Source of the DNA: Elgaria multicarinata webbii
Taxonomy: Eukaryota > Chordata > Lepidosauria > Squamata > Anguidae
Direction of reading: 5' to 3'
Length of the DNA stretch: 64,000 bases
Assembly (NCBI RefSeq): GCF_023053635.1
Contig: NC_086173.1
Span: forward strand, 131,289,197-131,353,196
The stretch's first letter is position 1. The number at the start of each line of letters is the position of its first letter. Position numbers and translations under genes: made by a program. The notes beneath the pieces were generated by a model that was given only the letters and a program-made list of their open reading frames with translations, was not told the origin of the DNA and searched no databases. Shown one piece after another: positions 49,403 to 60,400 of this stretch.

Positions 49403-49645
49403 ATTAGAGTACCGAAACGGCCTAACAGTATTAAACAGGCCCTCCTTTAATTTCAGCCCCACAAATTAAAATTTGCTCTCCCTGATTAAAATTAATCATC
49501 TATGACTTTACTGGAAAAATGTGGTTATAACACCCTTGTGTTTAAGTGCCACTCATAACTCGTGTACTGTATGTAGGTTTAGTTGGTGATTCTTTTGTTT
49601 CCATGACATAATTTTGCAGGCCGTGGCTTTCTGGCTGTATTCAGC

Positions 49646-49788
49646 ATGATAACTCCAGTATTTGAACTGACTCAGAATCCAGATTTTCTTACAATAACTA
49701 TCAAAGTACCTTACTCACGAGTTTCAGAGTTTGAGGTCTATTTTGAAGGGAAAGAATTCAAATTCTATGCAAAACCGTACTTTCTCAG
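49646..49788 (+). CDS. SHQ1: SHQ1 first coding exon (CS domain start)
   Basis: ATG at 49646 opens [17 protein letters not shown]; the exon ends CTC AG|GTAAGT in phase 2. The exon itself begins at 49620 after acceptor TTTTGCAG, so 26 bases of leader precede the ATG. A spliced leader and no CpG richness here imply an upstream noncoding exon. Human SHQ1 starts MLTPAFDLSQDPDFLTI, which fixes the start. Confidence 0.94.
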
Positions 49789-51388
49789 GTAAGTAACATC
49801 ACTTTATAAGGCTGATTTTACTTTCCATTGTCATGCTTGGTACATTATGTTCATGAGTGTTTCTGCCTTTTGGGAGCAAGTTTGCTCATGTCAGAAAATC
49901 CTTAAAATAGGATAAATTCTGATATCACACACTGGCTGAATTCAGATGTAATAACAGACTGGTTGGTTAGAAGGATGCACTGCAGTGACCCTCGGGATCA
50001 ATCCTGGTTTGTTAACTAACTGTAATTTGTGCAGACCACAGTATCCTGCATTTAGATGCAAATAGGAAAAAAGCAGTTTGTTCCAAATCATAAATGGAAG
50101 CTTCAATTGTTTCCCTCTTGTTAATGAACAAGGGAGAAAGGGAATATGTGTGAGCTTGCTGTGGCATATTGTTCTGTCTGAATTTGTCCAGTGTTTGCTT
50201 ACTATGGATACCTGCTTTTATACCAAGAAATTTCTGTGAATATCTTCTGTGTGTACATTACAAAAATAAAATACTTTGTATTGGCTTCTTTGAATGTTAA
50301 ATTCTCAGTAATTCTTGCAGCAGCTCTATAAGAGAGGTGAATATTATATCTATCCTAGATGGTGGTGTGAGGTTGAGATAGTATTTTGTCTACTGCCATT
50401 TTATTGTATTAATTTAAAGCATTTTTATCTTGCTCTTCAGCCAAAAACTCTCCAGGAGGAGTGCATATAAGCAGTTAAACAAGACAGTCCCTGCCTTAAA
50501 AGACCTGTTGCGCAAGGAAAGGGGATGGGAAGAAGGAGGAAAAGTTTCTCAGCAAGGGTGGTGGAATTGCCTTGTTTCCTCCTCTCCTCTCCCTCAGTAT
50601 GGCCTTCTGGAGTGGCTACTGGTGGTGACTTTATGACTGGGTTAGGACGACACGATAGTCCACATTAGACTAAATAAATGTTCATTTGCACAGTTAAAGC
50701 TAGTGCGCCAGCTGCGCCCATTCCTAGAGATGTCGGACCTGGCCACGGTGACACATGCCTTAGTTACATCCCGATTGGATTACTGTAACAAGCTCTACGT
50801 GGGGCTGCCTTTGAAGAGTGTTCGGAAACTCCAGCTGGTTCAAAGAGCTGCAGCCAGATTGTTGACCGGGGCTGGTTACAGGGAGCAGACAACTCCCCTG
50901 TTAAAACAGCTCCACTGGCTTCCAGTCTGTTTGGGGGCACAATTCAAAGTGCTGGTTATGACCTATAAAGCTCTATATGGTTCGGGTCCAGGTTATTTGA
51001 AAGAACGTATTCTCCCTTATGAGCCTGCCCGTGCTTTGAGATCTTATGGAGAGGCCCTTCTTTTAGTCCCACCTTCTTCACAGGCACGCTTGGTGGGAAC
51101 ATGGCAGAGGGCCTTCTCGTTGGCTGCTCCGGTGCTCTGGAACTCGCTTCCTGGGGAAGCTAGGCTGGCTCCCTCCTTGATGGGCTTTCGGAAGCAGGCT
51201 AAAACTTTTTTGTTCCAGCAGGCCTTTGGAGAATAATCCAGCCCTCCATCTATGTTAATGTTTTATAATTTTGTTGTGTATTTTTTTAATTGTTTATGGT
51301 TTTGTTTTCCTCTCCCCCCCATGTATATTTTAAACTTTGTAAGGCCGCCTTGAGGCCCAGCATTGGGCAAAAGGCGGGATACAAATAA

Positions 51389-51426
<38 letters not shown>

Positions 51427-54400
51427 TTTTCTAGAAATAACCAACTCCAGTAATCAGCTGTGTGCAGAGTTGATTATCTGCACAACCGTTGATTATTGTG
51501 TCCTCTGCCAGGATCTGTGCATTATTTCCCTTGCCTACAGAGTCACGAGGCAAGAGCAGCAGAACCCTGCTGCTCTTGCCCAGCGGGGCTTTATAGGCAG
51601 GGGAAATAATCCTGTCCAGGAAGTGCTTGAGGAACCGCCGATCTGCAGCTCCCAACACACTTCCCAGGACAGGCATATGCAGTCCCTGGGTGGGGTGCTG
51701 CCAACTGCACATCCCTTCTCCCCGCCACAGAGGGAAAGTGCTGGCGATTGGGGACAGGGGATGCTCACCCTGCCCTTATAACCTACTCCACGGATGACTT
51801 ACTAGTCATCTGTGGAGCGGATTATAAGGGCAGGGTGAGCTATTGTGTTGTTCGAACATGCCTTATGATTTCATGGCTGTGGTGAGATCTGAACTGGGGC
51901 CTTCCTGGCTTCACTCGTAGCCCTGCTGTGTTGTACGACAGAATGAATAACTGGAGTAGAACTTGGAGTAAGATCCAACAGGACCCTACAGCTGGCAGAG
52001 AGCACTGCTGGTTCCCAGTGCAGTGCAGCCAGCCCCAGTGGCAGTATGTGTGCTGCCCGTGCCACCAAAAGTGCTGATGTAGCTCTTCTGGGTGCAAGCC
52101 CCCAAATGACCAGAAATGCAAGTTTCTGGAAGGGGCAGGTCACGCTTTCCAGAAATGTGCGTTTCTGGTCATTTGGGGCCTTGGCCCTGGAAGCAGTACA
52201 TTGCCTCTGGTGGGGCTGGCCATGCATTAGAACCGGTGGTGCTCACTGTCAGCGGTAGGGTCCCATTGGATTCTACCCTTAACTCCCTAAGATGCTTGGC
52301 TTTCATGATTTATTTAACATTCATGCTTGCTGAGCAAATCTTTTGAATGGACAGGTAGTATCTCTTAAATGCTGAAAAGGCAGAAAAGAAGTTGGGTAGG
52401 ATTTCAAGACAAGTGGTGGGTCTTTGGTGTGTTGCGTTCATTGCTACCAAACACGTGCTAGTTTCTTCCTTGCATCCTTTCCCAGTCTAATCTCAGTCTT
52501 TCTGCCCATTCTTATTGCCATTCTCTTCTCTGCTTGCTACTAAATTGCACATCTTGCAGTTTCGACTGCAGTCTGTATGCAGCTTGGTTTGCTAATGCCA
52601 GGCATCCATGCATTGGTTGCCCATTATACTAATAGTTGATAAAATGCCCCTTAATTTCTATCCACAGATTGGCTCTTCCTGGGAGAATTGTAGAAGATGG
52701 AAGAGAGAGAGCATCATATGATGACGACACAGGTTTAAAATACTTTTTAAAACTTTATTTTGCAAGTCTTTACTTCCACTCTGCTCTGTCATATTGCACC
52801 TGTATGAATCTTCTTCCCATCCCACCAATGATAAAAAATATAGCTCGCTGTAGTGGTTGTTAGATGTGCTTTATTTTAAAATATCTTGCTTCACAGAGAT
52901 AAGCAACACACTTAAAATGGTTTGTGCTTGCTAGAAAGAAGATGAGGTTGGTTAACATGTTAGGAATTTCTTTCCACAGATAGCTTCAAACACAATCTTA
53001 TCTGTTGGAATGTGTTGCATGACAAATTATGCGTTTAGGAAGAATGTTTCTGTATTGCATCTCTTTTCCTCTCTTCCCGGCACTGGATTTTTGTGGAAGA
53101 TTGATCCATCAAGTTCTTGGAGGCACATTGCTATGCATGTTTAGACAGAAAAAAGTCCTACAACTCCCAACATTCTCCAACCAGTCAAGCTAGCAGGGGA
53201 ATGCTGGGAGTTATAGGACATTTTTCTGTTTAAACATGCACAGGATTGCACCCTTAGGAGATGTATGTTAATTAAAGCTCTTCCTCGCAACATGATTTGA
53301 AAGAGGGACTTTGAGATGTATGAGCTCTAGGTATGGAAATGACTTCTGCATCTTTCTACTGGGTGGATGTACAAGTTCCCTTTTTGCACGTTAAGGTGGA
53401 AGCTCAAACTAGGAGCTTATATTATCTGTTCCCCTATTTGCTGTTTTCTGAATATGAGGAGCGTTCCCCTCAGTCATTGGGTCTACTAGGCCATCCCTGC
53501 AAAAAGACGGAATGCCATACCTGGGATGGCTAGCTGTCCCTAAATATAGGAAGGCATTCTCCTTAGCAAGGTTCAATGTTCTCCCCTCTAAGCTATTAGA
53601 GGGCAGATTCAAGAAAATCCCAAAGAATATTAGATGCTGCCCCTGTAAAGACGTCGAGGTGGAGTCCATCTTGCATGCACTATTTTACTGCAGTTACTAT
53701 CAAGAGGCCAGGAAAGACCTAATATGTCCTATTATACAGCATTTATCCGGTCGCTCTCCTGCGTCTTTACTTCAGGACACCAATAAGCTTATTACTGAGC
53801 AAGTGGCCAAAGTTTTGAATCTGACTATTCTCATTAGACCACTCATGGATGTCTGATCATGATTTTAAACCTACTGATAAGCATTTTTACAGATTTTGTA
53901 TCCTTTCTTTTTACCATGTATTTTTATTAATGTCTGTGTACTTATATGCTATAAAAATGGTTTGTTGACTGTAAATAAAGATAGATTGATATCTTCAAAG
54001 AATATGAGGAAGAACTAATGAGTGGGGAAACTTGCCTTGCAGGCCTCCCCTGGAGCAATGCAATCAAAATCGAGACCTATGTTTTGACGTAGTATGACCA
54101 GCAATTATTACTTTTACCTTTTGAAACATCCTTGTAGCTTCTCAGAATATGAAAACTGTCTGTCTTTCAATGGAGAAAATCCTTTGTTAATTAAATCCTT
54201 TTCTTTCAAGGGATGTTTACAGTCCATCTTCCCAAGGAGATTCCTGGAGAGATGTTTGAAGGATTAGACATGTTGACAGCTCTGTTAGCACCGAAGAAAT
54301 CCAGATCAGCTAAACCTTTAGTAGAAGAGATGGGTTTGTATGATTTTTATTAAAAATTGGTTCATGAGCTCTTTTTCTGTATGTTCGTATAGCGTGCCTT

Positions 54401-57400
54401 TGTATTTTAGAAGTTGATGCTGTCCAACATTTCCTGTAAATACGCATTCAATGGTTTTTATAGGTGGGTATTACTCCTAGTTGGTTATACATACACAGCC
54501 TTATACTGAGTCACTCCATCTAGCTCAGTGTTATCTATGTTGCTAAAAATTCCTCTCCAGGGTTTTAGAGAGGAATCTGTCCCAATTTTACCCAACGATG
54601 CCAGGACATGAACTTGGGATTTCTTGCAAGCAAAGTAGCTGCACTGCCACTGAGCTATGGCCCTTCCACCATCTCTACTTGTGGAACTGTAACTACCAAA
54701 ATATTTCTCACCTGTGATCTAAATCTAGGACGTTTGTTCTGATCTTTGGGAACACACACACACACCAAAGAAGGAAGAAGAAGAAAAGATAAAACGCAAC
54801 AAAATTGAATTACCCATAGCAGCAGGATCTAGCATATTATTATTTTATTTATTTATTGCATTTATAGCCTGCCATTTTCCCTCCAAGGAACCCAAGGCGG
54901 CGTACATAATCCTCCTCTCCATTTCATCTGCACAACAACAACCCTGGGAGGTGGATTGGAATGAGAGTCTGTGAGTGGCCCAAAGTCACCCAGTGGGTTT
55001 CCATGGCCAAGTGGGGACTAGGACCCGGATCTCCCAACTCCCAGTCCAACACTTTACCACTACACTACACTATATGCTATATTACTATACACAACCACAG
55101 CCAAAATATTAAATTACAAGCCCCAATGAGATCCTATCTTACTGGAATCCCAACTCTAGCCCCAAAGAGAAGGTGCAACAACCTCAAAGCACTTTATTCA
55201 GCCTTACCTTAACGCAACAGAAAAGAGACATTCTTTTCACCAGGGTTCCATATGCTGAACCGAGAAAGGGCAACTCGCCTCCTGTATGTCTCGAAGAAGC
55301 AGAGTGCCAGGAGAAGAAAGATGGGAAAAGCCTCTTCTGGGGCAGATGTCTCATTGGCTACTGCTGTCCTCATTAAAGGATGTAACGCTAAAACCAGCAC
55401 AATGACCTAAACATCCCAAAAGTAGCCTCCAAGACTGTTGGTATGAGGCTGCTTGTATAATGACCACCCACAAGTTTTTATAACTAGACTCAAAAGACCA
55501 GGAATTTCACAGTTTTTCCCAGCAACCACTTCCTTAGGAAGGCTTCTAAGATTGGAGGGTGAAGGGAAACAGCCAGCCCCTGATAGCAAGCACAGAGCCT
55601 TTCTTGCCTCCATGAGACTGGGCCTTAGACCAAGGTATCCTCATTAATCATTAACCGGTACTGCACCTGCACTGTCATTTAGGAATGACAGGAGAGGAAG
55701 ATAGTGTCTCTCAGCCACCTGCTGACCTTCCTGCTGACTGCACTTATTTGTTGGTTATTAATTAGTAATATTTATATACCGCTCCTCATTTGAACTAAAT
55801 CCTGTAGCAGTTTACAAAAAAATAAAAACAAACAAAAAGCTCCCTCCCTCTCTCTAATGCACGCACACACAGCGTAGTATCATGAGGGTGGGTTCATAGA
55901 TAGCTCATGGCTGAGGGAAAGCCCAATTAAACAGATATGATATCAATAAATGGCTGAAACTGGCCAGTGTTGAGGTCTGACATTATTATTATTATTTATT
56001 TATATAGCACCATCAATGTACATGGTGCTGTACAGAGTAAAACAGTAAATAGCAAGACCCTGCTGCATAGGTTTACATTCTAATAAAATCATAATAAAAC
56101 AATAAGGAGGGGAAGAGAATGCAAACAGGTACAGGGTAGGGTAAACAGGCACTGGGTAGGGTAAAACTAACAGTATAAAGTCAGAACAAAATCATACCTC
56201 AGCCTGCTAATTTCTAACCCCAGTACATGCTATGTGGGCCTTCAGTGTTCACATTTTCACACCCGGCAACAAAGGCAACCCCTTACTTCTGGTTACTTAG
56301 ATAGGGGCCATTTCTACACCTGCATTTTACCCCCGGGATCATCCTTATGTATCGAAATGACACACAGGGTATCCCGGGAGTAGGCAGGGACGATCCCTCC
56401 ATTTTCTTGGGATACTCCTTAGGTGTAGAAAGGGCCAGGAACTCTCCCTGAGGCAGGCTTCTCTTCTGCCTTCATTGATGGGGTTTTCCTATGTGTCACG
56501 CAGCCTATTTTTTGAGTGGCTAGGGATCTTTTCTAGCTTGATGGTTCAATTTCTGAATAACTTTAAGGACTACATTACAGAAATAAAATCTTGAATTAGC
56601 TATAGTGAGTTATGTATCATGTTAGCTAAGTATTAATCCTGATTTTGACCAGTACTATATAGTAGCATTATTGGTTTATCTGATTATACCTCCGTCTTGC
56701 TACTTAAACAAATATAGTGGGTGTAACTGCAACATGAGCACACTTTTCCAGTTTTAAGACTGTTTTTTTTAGACAGAGGATTGTATTTTTTCACTAAGAT
56801 CTCTAAATATACAGTAGTGGCTGATACTATGTTTTTTAAATGATGAGTGCAAAAATATCTTAGCTTAATTGACAATGACCACTTCACACCACCTCCGAGA
56901 TTTCCACATTAGGTGTTATTTTTGCATCGATGCCTGTACTCAGGGGGCTCAACTTACATTTTCCTGGACAACACTCTTGGTATAGTGTACATATTACGTG
57001 ATGGGGGACCTACCTATGCATGTAGGTCTCTAGTTAAAATTATATCTAATGTGTGAATAGTTAGTGTCCTGTGAGTCAGTGCAAACTAGCCTATTCCCTA
57101 TTCTTCCACTGGGTGTTCTATTGGATGTACACAAACAACTCTTATTAATCTTAAACCCTATTTTCACTTTCTGAACGAAGTGATTGATTAAGGAAAAGAA
57201 GAATTTTAGAAGTAATTTTCTAATTTTTGCTGACCGCAAAGCTTCAGGTGCTGACAATGAGGAGGACATGGAGGAGGAGGAAGAATTTGACTGGGAAATT
57301 GAGCAGACTCTTTATGAAGAAAGCAGAGAGACACTATTATGTTCAACTTGCACCTATGGATTTGGAAATCAGAAGTCAGGAGTTTTCAGTCGTCTTCAGG

Positions 57401-60400
57401 TTTGTAGGGATATCTTTTTTTAAGTATCTGATCCCTAAGGTTTTCTAGTCAATACAACTTCATTCCTTCCATGTTCCCCACACCATAGTAAAATCAGAAA
57501 AATATTACTGTATAATATTAATGTGAAGGAAATCTTCATGGCAGTGTTATTGAAATGGGATGCAATCGCTTGGTGTGTTTGGACGACACTTTAGTCCACT
57601 CCACAGATGGCTATTTCCAGGGTGCCTTTGGGCAATACGGAAGTGCTGCTCTATGGAGTGGACTATTTCCACTCTGTGGGGTTGTCATCTCCCCCCCCAC
57701 ACACCTCTCGTCCCTCCCACTGAAGGCGGAGCTGGTTACCACTTACCTTACCGGGGCGCTGCCATTCTGTGGGGAGGAGAGATGCACTATGCAGTGATGT
57801 GGCGCGCCTGTTGCCGAGCAACAGCCACAGCGGCAGAGGATTCCCACTGCCTGTCAAGATGAGAGGGGGCTCCACCTGGGTTCTTTCTCTTGTGACAGCT
57901 ACTGCGGAAGACACACCACTGTCGTCACTGGAGAAAGAAGACCTGCTGAAGAAGTCTCTCCTGTTGACAGGAGGTGAGATTCCTCCACTGCTGCGGCCAA
58001 CAGACACGTTGCGTCTCCCCCAGTCATGTGAGGCGACACGTCCACCAGTTGTCACTGTGCCAGGTGCAGTGGGACAGGCGATGGGAACGTCGCCACTGAC
58101 GTGTCCTTCACTAGAGGAGACCGTTACAAAGCCTCTTCTGTGATGGCAGCCCTCGGAGAAGCACACGCTGTCCCCACCGCAGAAGCAAGAAGCAAGGGAC
58201 TTCAGAATGCTCTCCTTATGTTCAGGGCACGTGTCCAGCCTCCAGTGAGCACCAAGCCATGTCATCCCTCTCATGGCTTGGTGCCGATGTGTCCTTCCCC
58301 ATTGCGTCAATGGCATTGGACAGGGGCGGCTGCAACAACGCTGCCCCGTTGCTATGGAAATGATGGTGACAGAGATGCTGCTATGATGAGGCAGGAAGGA
58401 TGCAGGGGAATTGGATGCACAAACATCCGCCTGCCTCAGCAAAGGATTGCCTTTCTGTTTGCGTGAATGGGGATGGGACGCGACGCGGAAGAATCCACGC
58501 TGCTCATGATAGCAGCAGATCAGATCCTTGCATGCGCCCCTGCCCCAATATCAGTGGATGGGTTTCTCCCGTGGTTGGACTTTCACGTCCAGCTGCGGAA
58601 GGCATCCTTTGCCCCCCACGCCCCGCAATCCATTTGGGGATCAGCTCGAGGGGATGGAAGGAGCGTCTTCTATCCCCTCGAGCCTATCTCCAGATTGATC
58701 AGGGTGGTGGCAAGGGACGTGCATGCCCCTGGGAATGTGTGGGGCACCGTGACTGGAGGCGCCCCACCCAGGGACAGCATGGTTTAAGCCCCATTGGATA
58801 CAGTGGAATAGTCTGAAGGTAAGGGACTTATCCATAGTATTATGCTTCGTTCTTTGTGCCATGATTATGTAATGATTGTGGGAGGGAACAGAGCATCTGT
58901 TAACTGTCGTACATAAAGATACTGGGTTACATCCAGACTTAACTGTGCTTAGAGTAGACAGTTGCAATTAATGGAGCAAGTTAGTAATAACTAACTTTAA
59001 TCCCATTGATATTATTAGGTCTACTTGAAGCAAAACTAAGTCTGGATCCAACCCAGTATTCATGGAATTAAGGATTTAAACATTTTGCTTATGCATTGGT
59101 TATCAAGTAGATATAAATCTTTGTTCTTGAAAATCATCATTATGATTGCTGTATGAACTTTTCTTTTAAATATGTATTTTTTGTAAAGATTAAGTAACAG
59201 ACAAGGGAAACCTTGTGTTTTCTTCTCATATGGACACGCTTAGCTGTTACCATGGGATTTCTACAGATGTGCATAAAACCAGGTGTTGGTACCCCTTGGT
59301 TCCTGAAACTTAATGGAAGTTATGCAAAACTTTGCATTGTGTAATTGGCCAGTGTAGAGTGTAAGAAGTGACTTTCTGTGGCTTGAGCTAGTGTATCCAT
59401 AATGGAAAAGGACACACTTAAAAGAAAGGTCGCTTAGCAGCCTCTAAGATGAAGTTTACAGAATAACAGTTAACTATAAACCTCAGAATCATAGTCTGGC
59501 TCGGGTACTGCTGGCTTTACTTTTTAAATACATTTCTTTCTATATAAACAAAGAGAGCCACACAGCACACACTTGTCTGAAGGATACAATATAAGAAACC
59601 GACGCATTGTGTTAAATGGACCGTTCAGCTTTCTCCATTATGGAAGCAGTGGGGTTCCGTAAAGATTTATGTTGGGGCTTCGGCTTTCAAACTTACTCAT
59701 AAACCATGTGGATGTAAAAGGGAATGAGCGGGGAGGTGGGGGGCGGCAGGTTTGCAGATGTATTCTTCAAAGCTGGCTGTGAAGAACTCTGACAGGATCT
59801 TTCCCCATTGGAGTAGCAGGATGACAGGAGAGAGATGGTGCAGATAAATGCAAGCCTTAGTTGCGCAGGTGCTCTGTGCGGCAGAAAAAAAGATTCCTCC
59901 TCCCCTCCGTAAAGGTTGTCTTCCGCCAGCTGAAAGGAGCCGCAGGTGAGAGCTCCTGCTCTGGTGGGGCTCTAAGCTTTGGCTCTTTTGAGTGTGGGCC
60001 TTGTGATAAGCTGCTTTGAGGACTCTAGTCAAAGAGCAGGATAATAAATCTACTCAGATGGCTTTATCCATGTATTGTGTTAGCGGCACGGAGACCAATA
60101 AAAATCAAAGCCACATCAGAGTTGCTCAATGTGGAAAGCGGCTCCGGTTGTAGCAAACTTTAACAATGCTTGTTGAGCATTCCAGACATGAAGAACCTAG
60201 GTCAAGTGATAAATCGCCACCAACCCACATGGGCTATGTTCACATGTAACACTGACCCAAGATTTGTTTTAACCCTGGTGCGGTGAACAAGCCAGTGTCG
60301 GTCTTGCAGACCAATAAAGTCATCACAGCTTGTTCAGCTAATTATTGGGTTGTTTCCCCTCCTCTGCCAGCACCCAGGTGGTATCCCAAATGCCCAAGCA

